49,369 nt of DNA from Anaerolineae bacterium (GTDB lineage: Bacteria; Chloroflexota; Anaerolineae; Promineifilales; Promineifilaceae), in contig JANQGC010000336.1 in assembly GCA_028277515.1 (NCBI GenBank), positions 1 to 49,369 on the forward strand. Direction: 5' to 3'. A program made the position numbers and the translations under genes. Positions 26,774 to 35,194 of the stretch are shown in pieces. Each line of letters opens with the position of its first letter. Within the stretch, counting starts at the first letter, position 1. The notes beneath the pieces are model-generated. The model was not told the origin of the DNA. It was given only the letters and a program-made list of their open reading frames with translations, and made no database searches.

Positions 26774-27988
26774 ATGAGCGAGAGAAAAGGGAGCACGATA
26801 TTGTGTCTGGCCAGTGAGTTTAAAGGAATTCCATTTATTGAAGAGGCGAGCCGGTTGGGTGCGCGCGTCTTGCTTTTAACCACGGAAGAACACGCCGATC
26901 TTGCCTGGCCACATGATAAGCTGGAAGGATTCTTTCAGATGCCCGATCTTTACTCCCAACCGAACATCACCTACGCTGTATGCTATCTGGCACGAACCCA
27001 TAAAATCGACCGGATTGTGGCTCTTGATGATTATGATGTGGCCACGGCCGCCTCTTTGCGCGAGCATCTACGGCTGCCGGGACTTAATGAATCGACCGCC
27101 CGCCATTTTCGCGATAAATTGGCCATGCGCGTGAAGGCGCAGCAGTCCGCTATCAGGGTTCCCTCGTTCACGGCCGTTTTCAACTATGGCGAGTTACGTG
27201 ATTTTATGGATCACGTGCCTGCTCCCTGGGTGCTCAAACCCCGCTTTGAAGCAGGCGCGGTGGGCATCCGCAAGCTGTACCAGGCGGATGAAGTGTGGCA
27301 GGCTTTGGAGCCCTTGGGCGATCAGCAATCATTCTATCTGCTGGAGCAATTTTTACCCGGTGATGTTTATCACGTCGATTCCATCATTTGGGATGGAAAT
27401 CCTTTGTTTGTCCTGGTCAGCAAATATGGCGCGCCACCTCTTTCTCTTACCCAGGGAGGCGGTATCTTTAACACCCGCACTTTAGATCGTGAATCCGAGG
27501 AGTCGAAGGAGCTTGTTGAGCAGAATAAACGGATCATGCGCCATCTAGGCCATGCAAGGGGCGTGGCTCACACGGAATTCATCCGCGCTGAGGTGGACGG
27601 TAACTTTTATTTTCTGGAGACTGCGGCGCGCGTCGGTGGGGCTAATATCGATCGCATGGTAAAAGCGGCGAGCGGCATCGAACTATGGGCTGAGGCGGCG
27701 CGGATTGAAGTTACCGGAATCAAAGACCACCCGTACCATTTGCCACCCTACCGGCAGGATTATGCCGGCTTGATTACATGCCTTGCCCGACAAGAACATC
27801 CGGATCTGAGTGTCTACAAAGAGCCTGAAATTGTCTGGCGTCTGGACAAACCTTATCATGCCGGATTGCTCATTGCGTCAAGCGCAGCGGGGCGTGTGCG
27901 AGATTTGTTGGAGGAATATAACGGCCGATTCGCGCGTGATTTTTTACAGCATATCCCGCAAAACAAAAATGCGCGAACAACCTTTTAG
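26774..27988 (+). CDS. ATP-grasp domain enzyme
   Basis: This protein of about 404 residues starts at ATG 26774, with GGAG six bases before it. The N-terminal part (ILCLASEFKGIPFIEEASRLG) is a pre-ATP-grasp Rossmann-like fold. The ATP-grasp core follows: DKLAMRVKAQQSAIRVP, APWVLKPRFEAGAVGIRKL for nucleotide binding, YLLEQFLPGDVYHVDS, and the metal site GNFYFLETAARVGGANIDRMV. Enzymes of this group join a carboxylate to an amine or thiol using ATP, and resemble carbamoyl-phosphate synthase and biotin carboxylase subunits. The substrate is unknown, and no partner gene is adjacent that would settle it. It is divergent from the FG-GAP gene across a 193-bp gap. Confidence 0.8.
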   Translation: MSERKGSTILCLASEFKGIPFIEEASRLGARVLLLTTEEHADLAWPHDKLEGFFQMPDLYSQPNITYAVCYLARTHKIDRIVALDDYDVATAASLREHLRLPGLNESTARHFRDKLAMRVKAQQSAIRVPSFTAVFNYGELRDFMDHVPAPWVLKPRFEAGAVGIRKLYQADEVWQALEPLGDQQSFYLLEQFLPGDVYHVDSIIWDGNPLFVLVSKYGAPPLSLTQGGGIFNTRTLDRESEESKELVEQNKRIMRHLGHARGVAHTEFIRAEVDGNFYFLETAARVGGANIDRMVKAASGIELWAEAARIEVTGIKDHPYHLPPYRQDYAGLITCLARQEHPDLSVYKEPEIVWRLDKPYHAGLLIASSAAGRVRDLLEEYNGRFARDFLQHIPQNKNARTTF

Positions 27989-28018
27989 TGTGTTATGAAG
28001 ACTATTTAGCAGAAAAAT

Positions 28019-28246
28019 ATGGCCGATAAGTTTAGCATATTTGTCGATTTGAAGGTGATCTTAGATGTCATGCAGAATCGACAGCCATTATCAATGGGTT
28101 GGAAAGATTTTGAGGATGCTGTACAAATGGCAGCCGCCGGCTTGGAAGATATTGATTATCTAATCACCCGAAACATTAAGGATTTTCACAGCGGCCCGGT
28201 TCCTGTCATGCAACCCGCTGCATTTTTAGGCTTGTTAGAAATATAG
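28019..28246 (+). pseudogene. PIN-domain toxin remnant with internal deletion
   Basis: These 75 codons join the two ends of a PIN domain. FSIFVDLKVILDVMQNRQP resembles the PIN N-terminus (DxNVILDVLLNRxP). DFEDAVQMAAA and IDYLITRNIKDF resemble its C-terminal catalytic part. Normal PIN proteins of VapC type have 120-140 residues, so about 55-60 central residues are missing, and the join is in frame. The first catalytic Asp is kept, but the central acidic residues are gone, so nuclease activity is unlikely. No antitoxin gene is visible upstream. It overlaps the convergent gene on the other strand by 12 bp. Confidence 0.6.
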
Positions 28247-28507
28247 CTCATCCGGATGGGTAATCGTGGTCGTATGGCTGTCAAATTCGGTGATGACCCA
28301 CAATTCCCCCACCGGAATTTTTTGCGCGGACATCAGCCGGGACAGAGTAAAGCCATCCGTTTCCGGCAGTGAATTGTGGGATTCATTCCAGGTAATATCC
28401 AAATGCTGCTGGAGTAAAGTATCAGCACTCACACCTTGTTCCTGCATGGAATTTTGCGCCGTGGGGGTAACAACAACTGTGCCTAAATCGTTCTGATAAT
28501 TGTTCAT
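28235..28507 (-). CDS. Small hypothetical protein (90 aa)
   Basis: I do not recognise a characterised function. The last part, ELWVITEFDSHTTTITHPDE, resembles small proteins found in plasmid and mobile-element contexts that end in a WIITEADRSxTTILLP pattern with a preceding Trp-Asn/Gly-rich region, but the match here is loose. No signal peptide or membrane segment is visible. AGGGTG lies seven bases before the ATG, which supports translation. A perfect 9-bp inverted repeat lies about 90 bp upstream. Confidence 0.6.
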   Translation of the reverse strand: MNNYQNDLGTVVVTPTAQNSMQEQGVSADTLLQQHLDITWNESHNSLPETDGFTLSRLMSAQKIPVGELWVITEFDSHTTTITHPDELYF

Positions 28508-28592
28508 GGTATTTCACCCTGGGTCATTGGAGCACATCGTCTCGCAAACAACACGAAAAAATAATCTATGGTACAGTTGAGATTTCAGTGGG

Positions 28593-28621
28593 ATGAACAA
28601 AATAATGGGCTATTTGTTCAT
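28593..28621. promoter_or_regulatory. 9-bp inverted repeat upstream of the 90-aa gene
   Basis: ATGAACAAA (28593-28601) and TTTGTTCAT (28613-28621) are perfect inverted arms with an 11-bp spacer, in the 204-bp gap between two leftward genes. It could be an operator. It lacks a T-run and is A/T-rich, so it is not a convincing terminator. Confidence 0.35.
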
Positions 28622-28711
28622 AGTTTCACAATATAGTGTAAGCCTTGCTCGAAATGTGTCAAGTTTGAATTGAACCTTCTCATATAATGCTGTTTGAATG
28701 GGCGCTTTCAG

Positions 28712-29590
28712 CTACAGTTGAAAACGCATCCCTCGTTTTCCGATGAGGGTCCCGGTTTTCTCAACAAGATTTCTCGCCGGGCTGTTTTTATCTAATAATG
28801 GATTGGTATGGTTGAAATGGATAAGAATGAGCCGGCCTGGAATAGAGGCAAAGCGCTGCAAGGTATCGGGAACCAGGGGATGGGCTACAGGTTCGCGGCC
28901 GCCTAATTCGGCTGAGCTGAAAAAGGTGGCGTCAACCAGCGCATAATCCACGGAGGTAATCACCTCTTGCGCTGCCGGCCATTCTCCCCAGGCATCAATA
29001 TCGGGCACATATAACAGCGATTTTTGCGGTCCCTGGACCTTATAGGCTACGGTGCCCACGTCCCATTCATCGCGGTGTGGAACAGGTAGTGCACGGATGC
29101 TTAAATTCGGGGCAAGGGATAGGTCCTGACCCTTGGGCATTGGTTGCAGTTCCAGGTTGGAAAGCAAGGGCTGCCATAGGCGCGTGGATTGCAACAAGGA
29201 CACCAAGGGGGCTGCGGCGTAAACGGTGAGATTTTGTACGGCCATCGCTTCCGGCCCCAACTGTGGCAAACCTCCAATGTGACCCATATGGGCATGAGTA
29301 AGAAAAATAGCAGACGGTGGGTTGATTCGTTCTTTTCTCTCCGGGTGTTCGCCTAATGCCTGGGCCAATATCTGCAACTGCCATTTCAGATCAGGCGTCG
29401 CGTCAATGAGCCAGACTTCGATTCCAGGTTGACTTTCGACTACTATTGCCAGGCAGGAGGCATAATCCATTTCTTTTGGGTCATGAAATGCTGCCAGGCA
29501 GCGGGAACATTGACAGCCGATATGAGGCAGGCCGCCGTCTTGCATGGTCCCTAAAAGGACGGCCGACACGTCAGTTGTTATTGAATCCAT
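28712..29590 (-). CDS. PqqB-like metallo-beta-lactamase-fold hydrolase
   Basis: This 292-residue protein belongs to the metallo-beta-lactamase superfamily and is closest in layout to PqqB. It has AVLLGTMQDGGLPHIGCQC near the start with a CxCxxC cluster, then LTHAHMGHIGGL, PVPHRDEW, LLYVPDIDAW, DATFFSS and LIHFNHTNPL. The HxHxDH motif reads HAHMGH, so the Asp for the second metal is Gly. No other PQQ synthesis genes are nearby, so a role in PQQ synthesis is unlikely to be settled here. ATG 29590 was chosen because GAGG sits just before it; an upstream TTG would add eight residues. Known PqqB catalyses hydroxylation of the PqqA tyrosine. Confidence 0.7.
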   Translation of the reverse strand: MDSITTDVSAVLLGTMQDGGLPHIGCQCSRCLAAFHDPKEMDYASCLAIVVESQPGIEVWLIDATPDLKWQLQILAQALGEHPERKERINPPSAIFLTHAHMGHIGGLPQLGPEAMAVQNLTVYAAAPLVSLLQSTRLWQPLLSNLELQPMPKGQDLSLAPNLSIRALPVPHRDEWDVGTVAYKVQGPQKSLLYVPDIDAWGEWPAAQEVITSVDYALVDATFFSSAELGGREPVAHPLVPDTLQRFASIPGRLILIHFNHTNPLLDKNSPARNLVEKTGTLIGKRGMRFQL

Positions 29591-29731
29591 CGATCCTCTG
29601 TTTCTTTTTGACAAGCGGCAGCATTCCTTTTACAACAATTTAACTATAGACATTCTGCCCTGCCAGGCGTAGAATAGTCGGTCACTGTCAAAATTAGAAG
29701 ATATCTGCCTGATCAGTGAAAGGAGATCCTT

Positions 29732-30907
29732 ATGAAATCATTGTCCGAACTGGCATTAAGTATACCCGCATCTGTTACTCTGGCCGTCAATGACAAAGCC
29801 AATGCGCTCAAAGCGGCCGGCGAGGATATTATCGCCCTGGCTGGGGGTGATCCTAACTTTGCGACCCCAGAACATATTACGGCCGCCGCTTTTTCGGCCA
29901 TTGAGAATGGCGCTACCCGTTATCCTGGCCCGATGAAGGGAATCGTGCCCCTTTTGGAAGCGATTACCGATTCAATCGAGCGCGAGAGCGGATTGAAGCT
30001 GAATCCAAAGACCGATGTTGTCGTCACCCCTGGTGGAAAGTGGGCGCTTAATCTGGCAGTTGCCGCGCTGGTGAACCCTGGCGATGAAGTGATCTATTTG
30101 GAACCGGTTTGGGTCTCTTATCCGCCAATCATTATGCTGGCCGGTGGCGTCCCCATTCCCGTCAGTTTGCCCAGCGATGATAATTTCCGGGTGACGGCCG
30201 ATCGTTTGCGCGAAAAAATAACGGCCAGGACAAAAGCGATCATGGTTAATTCCCCATCTAACCCGACAGGCCGGGTTTTGACCCAGGAAGAAGTGGACGC
30301 CATCGTAGAAGTGGCGACAGAGTCGGATGTCTATGTCATTGTTGATGATATGTATAACAAGTTGATCTTTGACGGCCGGGAACATATCCAGGTCGCTTCC
30401 CAACCGGGAATGGCCGAGCGTACCATTATCACCAACGGTCTTTCCAAAGCTTATGCCATGACCGGCTGGCGCCTGGGCTGGATCGCCGGTCCCACGTCGA
30501 TTCTGAAGCTGGCCGCGCGCTTGAACAGCCAGACCGTTTCCTCTGCGGCTAACTTTACCATGCATGCCGCCGTGGCTGCTCTCACCGGACCGCAAGATTG
30601 TGTCGCTGAAATGCGTGAATCATACAAAGCGCGGCGCGATTTCATGGTCCCGGCCTTGAACGAAATCGAGGGAGTTGAATGCCGTTCAATCGAAGGCGCT
30701 TTCTATCTCTTCCCGCGCTTCCCAAACAGCAGTAAAAACAGCCTGGAACTGGCCGATGCCTTAATTGAACAGGCCGGGATCGCCGCCACGCCGGGTATCG
30801 CCTTCGGCAGCAGCGGCGAAGGACACCTACGTTTTTCAATAGCCACCGCCATGAGTGAATTAGAGCGCGCCGTGGAACGACTGGCCAAGGTAGGGCCGAA
30901 CCTCTAG
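29732..30907 (+). CDS. Class I/II pyridoxal-phosphate aminotransferase (aspartate aminotransferase-like)
   Basis: This 391-residue protein is a full-length fold-type I aminotransferase of the aspartate family (EC 2.6.1.1 and relatives). The PLP lysine is K239 in NGLSKAYAMTGWRLGW. NSPSNPTG (about 173-180) and a C-terminal RFS (the substrate carboxylate-binding Arg in HLRFSIA) are the other family marks. VDDMYNKL carries the PLP-stacking Asp/Tyr pair. AAAGGAGA precedes the ATG at good distance. It stands alone with a strong terminator downstream. Whether aspartate, alanine or aromatic amino acids are preferred cannot be read from the sequence. Confidence 0.88.
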   Translation: MKSLSELALSIPASVTLAVNDKANALKAAGEDIIALAGGDPNFATPEHITAAAFSAIENGATRYPGPMKGIVPLLEAITDSIERESGLKLNPKTDVVVTPGGKWALNLAVAALVNPGDEVIYLEPVWVSYPPIIMLAGGVPIPVSLPSDDNFRVTADRLREKITARTKAIMVNSPSNPTGRVLTQEEVDAIVEVATESDVYVIVDDMYNKLIFDGREHIQVASQPGMAERTIITNGLSKAYAMTGWRLGWIAGPTSILKLAARLNSQTVSSAANFTMHAAVAALTGPQDCVAEMRESYKARRDFMVPALNEIEGVECRSIEGAFYLFPRFPNSSKNSLELADALIEQAGIAATPGIAFGSSGEGHLRFSIATAMSELERAVERLAKVGPNL

Positions 30908-30966
30908 ATGACGGCGGTGTAATAAGATCAAACCGCTAAAACCCATCACAGACAATTGAACCTCAC

Positions 30967-31002
30967 ATATAAACCGGCGATTTATTCGCCGGTTTATATT
31001 TT
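30967..31002 (+). terminator. Intrinsic terminator of the aminotransferase gene
   Basis: A perfect 14-bp stem, ATATAAACCGGCGA (30967-30980) with TCGCCGGTTTATAT (30986-30999), has a TTTAT loop and a T-rich tail. Confidence 0.9.
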
Positions 31003-31070
31003 CTCGCTCGTAATCATCCTTTGACACGATAACAGTGCTAAAATTCTAGTTTTCCGACAGTTTAGAAATA

Positions 31071-31142
31071 GGACGCGGACAAGAGCGGATTTTCGCCGAT
31101 AAAAAATAAATAATTCAGCGTCATCAGCGTAAATCAGCGTCC
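31071..31142. repeat. Dispersed GCGGATTTTCGC / CAGCGTCATCAGCGT repeat
   Basis: This non-coding stretch has GGACGCGGAC, AGCGGATTTTCGC, an A/T run, then TCAGCGTCATCAGCGTAAAT and CAGCGTCC. Similar degenerate CTGCGTCAT/GCGTAAT elements are scattered in many environmental bacterial genomes. A related piece lies at 38951-38984. Confidence 0.5.
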
Positions 31143-31185
31143 CATAAATCTTCTCTTTGTAAAAGTATTGGGTAACTAGCTAAAA

Positions 31186-32127
31186 TTAACTGTCACCCCA
31201 ACGGGTGCGAACGGGCACATATGTCCGCGCCACTTCTGCAGGGCTTTCCATATCGCCTCTTTGCATGATATAGGTGTGTCCTTCTCCGCTGCTAAACCCG
31301 GCGTGGCTGCCATCTTTGTCTAGTACAATCAGCCGCATCATACCTAAATAACGGCCGCCCAGGTCATTTAAATCCTGCATCGCCTGCCGGCCCGCTTCTT
31401 GAATCGACCGTCCCATTTTCATGTAGAAGGCAACGCTGTGTGCCGTTGCTGAGCGAATGGCCATCTCGCCCATTCCCGTACAGGCAGCGGCGCCATAACG
31501 GTTATCGGCGTAATTCCCGGCGCCTATGACCGGCGTATCACCGATCCGGCCGGGATATTTCCATGCCCAACCGCTGGTGCTGACGCCACAGGCGATATCA
31601 CCCTGTGCATCCTGGGCAATGAAATTAACCGTGCCTTTGGCTCTCTCCGGGTCAGTGGCTAAACGAACCCATTCCCGGATTTCTTTTTGAGCGTGTATAT
31701 TTGCGAAGACCTCGGCCGGCATATCATTTTGCAAGCGATTGGCCCAAATGGTCTGTGCATCTTCAGTGATTAAGTTTTGTGTTGCAAAGCCCATTTCGGC
31801 AGCGAAGCGTTCCGCTCCGGAGCCGGCCAGGAATACATGAGGCAATGTTTCCATCACTTTGCGGGCCACGGAGATGGCGTGAGGATATCCTTTCATGGCC
31901 GCTACCGCGCCGCTTTCCAGGGTGCGGCCGTTCATAATACTGGCATCCAATTCTACTTCCCCTAACAAATTGGGGAAGCCGCTGTAACCTACCGTATGGT
32001 CATCAGGGTTGGATTCCACCAGGCGAATGCCGGCCTCAACAGCATCGACGGCCGTGCCCCCCTGCTTTAATACATCAATCGCTTCTTGAATGCCGACATT
32101 GCCATTCTTGCTGGCGATGACGATCAT
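31186..32127 (-). CDS. N4-(beta-N-acetylglucosaminyl)-L-asparaginase / isoaspartyl peptidase (Ntn hydrolase)
   Basis: This 313-residue protein is an N-terminal-nucleophile hydrolase of the asparaginase-2/glycosylasparaginase family (EC 3.5.1.26 or 3.4.19.5). Members cut themselves before a Thr to form two subunits. The cleavage site here is KGTVNFIAQDAQGDIACG, with T166 as nucleophile. VSTSGWAWKYPGRIGD and GAGNYADN hold the substrate and Arg/Asp ligands, as in glycosylasparaginases. There is no signal peptide, so it acts in the cytoplasm. GAAGGAG precedes the ATG. It may release aspartate from glycosylated Asn or isoaspartyl peptides; which of these is not decidable. Confidence 0.85.
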   Translation of the reverse strand: MIVIASKNGNVGIQEAIDVLKQGGTAVDAVEAGIRLVESNPDDHTVGYSGFPNLLGEVELDASIMNGRTLESGAVAAMKGYPHAISVARKVMETLPHVFLAGSGAERFAAEMGFATQNLITEDAQTIWANRLQNDMPAEVFANIHAQKEIREWVRLATDPERAKGTVNFIAQDAQGDIACGVSTSGWAWKYPGRIGDTPVIGAGNYADNRYGAAACTGMGEMAIRSATAHSVAFYMKMGRSIQEAGRQAMQDLNDLGGRYLGMMRLIVLDKDGSHAGFSSGEGHTYIMQRGDMESPAEVARTYVPVRTRWGDS

Positions 32128-32151
32128 GGTTTCTCCTTCTACTAAGGTTTG

Positions 32152-32197
32152 TTGTTGCGGCTTCAGCCGCTTATCTCCGCTAAAGCCGATACTACAA
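32152..32197. repeat. Y-shaped palindromic repeat, variant copy
   Basis: Hairpin GCGGCT-TC-AGCCGC (32157-32170) is followed by a weaker hairpin GCT-AA-AGC with one flanking C-G pair (32177-32188). TTGTTG (32152-32157) and CTACAA (32192-32197) can pair as outer arms, with one mismatch. The layout resembles the three better copies, but the sequence is different. It may be a second subfamily. Confidence 0.4.
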
Positions 32198-32242
32198 GCG
32201 GATTTGTAATGGTTACTTTAGCCGTGCTCATTATAAAAAGAA

Positions 32243-32273
32243 AAACGGCCGTTTGCCATCCAAACGGCCGTTT
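32243..32273 (-). terminator. Terminator of the receptor kinase gene (inverted ACGGCCGT pair)
   Basis: AAACGGCCGTTTG (32243-32255) and CAAACGGCCGTTT (32261-32273) form a perfect 13-bp stem. On the minus strand it is followed by TTTTTCTTTTT. Each arm contains the octamer palindrome found 20 times in the window. Confidence 0.85.
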
Positions 32274-32308
32274 CTATGATGCTGCCGGGAAATTTATGTT
32301 GTTGAGTA

Positions 32309-34873
32309 TTAACGGAACGGGGGCGAATAAAGCAGCCCGCCATTCGTCCAAAGCTCATTAAACCCGCGCGGCAGATTGAATTGTGTATTTGGGCCGAGAT
32401 TGCGGTTGTAGATTTCGCCATAGTTACCAACTTGTTTGATAACCTGGTAGCAGAAATCATTGTTAATACCCATTGCTTGGCCAAGATCACCTTCTACACC
32501 GAGTAAATTTAGGGTGTCCGGATCGTCGCTGCCTAAGGCCTCATCAACATTTTCAGACGTGATGTCCAACTCTTCGGCTTGAATCGTGCAATTGACTACC
32601 CAGGTAATAATGTCGTTCCAGTTGTTATCACCATGACGTGTCAGAGGTCCAAGTGGCTGTTTGGATATCGTCACTTCTAGAATCGTATGTTCTTCTGGAT
32701 TAGTTAATTGAGTTTGAATGGCAACCAAACTTGATTTATCCGTGGTCAAGCCATCACAGCGGCCATCATCATAGGCCTGGCGGGTGGATGGACCGTCCGG
32801 GAAAAGAACCGCTTCATAGTTGATACCTTCGCGACGCATGACATCAGCCAGGTTGTCTACATTGATTGTTCCGGCTTGCACACAAACTGTGCCGTCTTCA
32901 ATATCAGTCAGTTCGGTGATGCCGGATGCTTTACGTACTAGCATGCCCTGACCATCGTAGAAAGTGATCGGCACAAAGTCAAAGCCCAAAGCGGTGTCAC
33001 GGGTGGTGGTCCAGGTTGTGTTGCGAACCAAGACGTCAGCTTCACCTGATTGCAATACCGGGAACCGTTCCGTGGCTGTCGTGGGCCGGCCTTCGACTGC
33101 TTCGGCATCACCAAGGGTTGCTGCTGCGATAGTGCGGCAGAAGTCCCAGTCAAAACCACTAAAGCTGCCCTCTTCATCCATAAAACCAAATCCTGGAAGG
33201 TTTTCATTATTGGCACAAATCAAATTTCCCCGGCTTTGAACCGCACCTAGTGTGTCTCCACCACCTGCAAACTCAATAAGTTCTGCGTCTCCAGCAGCTT
33301 CAACAACTCGGGTAACCTCTACTTCAACGACTCGGGTGACTTCTATCTCGGTCGTTCCCTCCCCGCCAAAAAACGCTGCACGGATGCCAAAGGCAAGAAC
33401 AAGCAAAACCACTGCCGCACCAACCCACCAGATCCAACCCGGCATCCCACCTGCGTCCTCGCCTTTCTTATGGCTGGGCGGTTGGCTCGTTGCCGGCACC
33501 TGCTCAATAGATGATTGGCCCGATGGCGGATTAGTTTTATTTAATGCGGCTGCGGAAATTTTAGTTCCTCCGCTCGACCCTGTTGATACTGAATCCAGAC
33601 GCTCACTTTTCGATTCAACTGGCACCAATTTATTACGAATTAGAACCTGCAATTCAACAATATCACGAAATTCAGGATCCTGGGTATATATCTCATTGGC
33701 TGTAGAACGCGCCTCTTGCCACTTTTCGTCGTTTATCAGTCCCTGTAAGGCCACATACTTTTCAGCAAGGGTTAATTGTGTCTTCACTTCGGTAATTTGC
33801 GTACTATCGGGATCCATGCGCTGCCACTGTAAGAGTGCCCCGCGTGCGGCCCCGAAATCATCTTCAGCAACGGCCGTCTCTGCCTCCTCCCGCCACCGTG
33901 CCGACCAATGACCCGTTCGCGCCTGTTCTTCCAAGGCCACGACATCACGGTAATCGGTATTGTGCTCACGAATCTCAGCAGCGAGGGCCAATGCTTCCGG
34001 CCATTGCCCCGCAGCCAGCGCCTGTTCCAATTGACTGTAGGGTTCGGCCAAGCGGTCTTTGGTAGCTTGCTGCAATTCCTGTGCCAATTCTCCCGCCGTG
34101 GTGTAGCGATCGGCCGGGTCTTTAGCCAGGGCAGTTTGCAATATCTCACGTGTACCCGGCGGCGCATCGGGCAACGGCTCATCCAGGGTTACCCCTTCCA
34201 GGTGTGCCCCGATGATCGCCGCCGTCGTCGTAGCACCGAAGAGCATTTCTCCGACCAGCATTTCGTAAATGACGCAGCCCAGGGCATAAATATCGGCCGC
34301 CGGCGTTGCCTCATCATCCATAAAAATCTCCGGGGGCATGTAATTATAAGTGCCGGCGATGCCCCCGGTAACAGAAATCGATTGGCTGTTGTTGGCCATC
34401 AACTGTGCCAGGCCAAAATCGGTGAGCAGCGCCTGGCCGTCACTGATTAAAATATTGCCTGGCTTCAGATCGCGATGGATCACATCCCGATCATGGGCGA
34501 AATCCAAAGCCGAAGCCAATTGGCTGACAATTTGCATCGATTCATCCCATGATAAGGGACCCCTTTCTTTGATAACCTCTGATAAATTGGGACCATCGAT
34601 CAGACGCATGGCCAGGAACAGTCGACCTTCTTGCTCACCGATCTCATAAATAGGCACAATGTTAGGGTGCTCAAGACGAGCCATGACCCGTGCCTCACGC
34701 CGGAAACGCCTGACCCAACGCTGGTCGCGCATGTACATCGGATCGAGGATCTTGATTGCCACCGAGCGATCCAGTTCCTGGTCAATGGCGTGAAACACAT
34801 TGCCGAACCCGCCGCGACCGATCTCTGCCTCCACTTGGTATTTTCCAAAAGAATAAGGGAACTGCTTGCTCAT
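32309..34873 (-). CDS. Transmembrane Ser/Thr protein kinase with AapJ-like amino-acid-binding extracellular domain
   Basis: This 854-residue protein has a complete Hanks-type kinase at the N-terminus: GRGGFG (19-24), K41, C-helix E60, HRDLKPGN (133-140), DFG (152-154) and PPE (180-182). A helical TPR-like region follows (about 280-400), then a Ser/Pro linker and one membrane helix (about 476-498). The outside part begins with the linker EVTRVVEVEVTRVVE. From about 544 to the end it matches the general L-amino-acid binding protein AapJ along its length: LPGFGF, FDWDFCRTIAAATLGD, VLVRNTTWTTTRDTALGF, FYDGQGMLVRK, VCVQAGT, VGNYGEIYNRNLG, LWTNGGLLYSPP. It probably senses an amino acid outside and phosphorylates proteins inside. 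The terminator and promoter are both visible. Confidence 0.88.
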   Translation of the reverse strand: MSKQFPYSFGKYQVEAEIGRGGFGNVFHAIDQELDRSVAIKILDPMYMRDQRWVRRFRREARVMARLEHPNIVPIYEIGEQEGRLFLAMRLIDGPNLSEVIKERGPLSWDESMQIVSQLASALDFAHDRDVIHRDLKPGNILISDGQALLTDFGLAQLMANNSQSISVTGGIAGTYNYMPPEIFMDDEATPAADIYALGCVIYEMLVGEMLFGATTTAAIIGAHLEGVTLDEPLPDAPPGTREILQTALAKDPADRYTTAGELAQELQQATKDRLAEPYSQLEQALAAGQWPEALALAAEIREHNTDYRDVVALEEQARTGHWSARWREEAETAVAEDDFGAARGALLQWQRMDPDSTQITEVKTQLTLAEKYVALQGLINDEKWQEARSTANEIYTQDPEFRDIVELQVLIRNKLVPVESKSERLDSVSTGSSGGTKISAAALNKTNPPSGQSSIEQVPATSQPPSHKKGEDAGGMPGWIWWVGAAVVLLVLAFGIRAAFFGGEGTTEIEVTRVVEVEVTRVVEAAGDAELIEFAGGGDTLGAVQSRGNLICANNENLPGFGFMDEEGSFSGFDWDFCRTIAAATLGDAEAVEGRPTTATERFPVLQSGEADVLVRNTTWTTTRDTALGFDFVPITFYDGQGMLVRKASGITELTDIEDGTVCVQAGTINVDNLADVMRREGINYEAVLFPDGPSTRQAYDDGRCDGLTTDKSSLVAIQTQLTNPEEHTILEVTISKQPLGPLTRHGDNNWNDIITWVVNCTIQAEELDITSENVDEALGSDDPDTLNLLGVEGDLGQAMGINNDFCYQVIKQVGNYGEIYNRNLGPNTQFNLPRGFNELWTNGGLLYSPPFR

Positions 34874-34982
34874 ATGATCTTTACCCCAACATCACGCATT
34901 GTCTTTATCGCAATCGCCAATCGATTTAAAAATGGAGACATGAGTTTTACAATTCAAACGCAAGAAAATCTAATCTGATCAT

Positions 34983-35010
34983 ATTATACGGAGCACCCCG
35001 CCTTCCGCAA
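34983..35010 (-). promoter_or_regulatory. Promoter of the receptor kinase gene
   Basis: On the minus strand TTGCGG (35010-35005), a 16-bp spacer and TATAAT (34988-34983) form a near-consensus housekeeping promoter. Transcription would begin near 34976, giving a leader of about 100 nt. Confidence 0.6.
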
Positions 35011-35176
35011 CCCCATCGGTAACTGCGTGGGAAATGAGGACCCTCGAAATTCCGCATCTAGAGTGCCTGAATCGGACAAGTCCCCCGATCAGGATAGACC
35101 GACTGTCAAAAGCCCACAGCAATATATTTTTGTACATAAATCGTGGGGAAGCGATCCTTTTTGCGTAGAGGCAATA

Positions 35177-35185
35177 TGCTATAAT
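35177..35185 (+). promoter_or_regulatory. Extended -10 box of the flippase-like gene
   Basis: TGCTATAAT (35177-35185) is a perfect extended -10. The ATG lies at 35195, so transcription would start at or within a few bases of the start codon. No clear -35 is visible. Confidence 0.5.
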
Positions 35186-35194
35186 CCAGCAGTT

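Larger units (their letters stand above)
34874..35194. other. 321-bp divergent intergenic region
   Basis: The region holds the leftward promoter of the kinase gene, a leader of about 100 nt for it, and the rightward -10 box of the flippase-like gene. In between I see no ORF with a start and ribosome-binding site, and no repeat. Confidence 0.5.
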
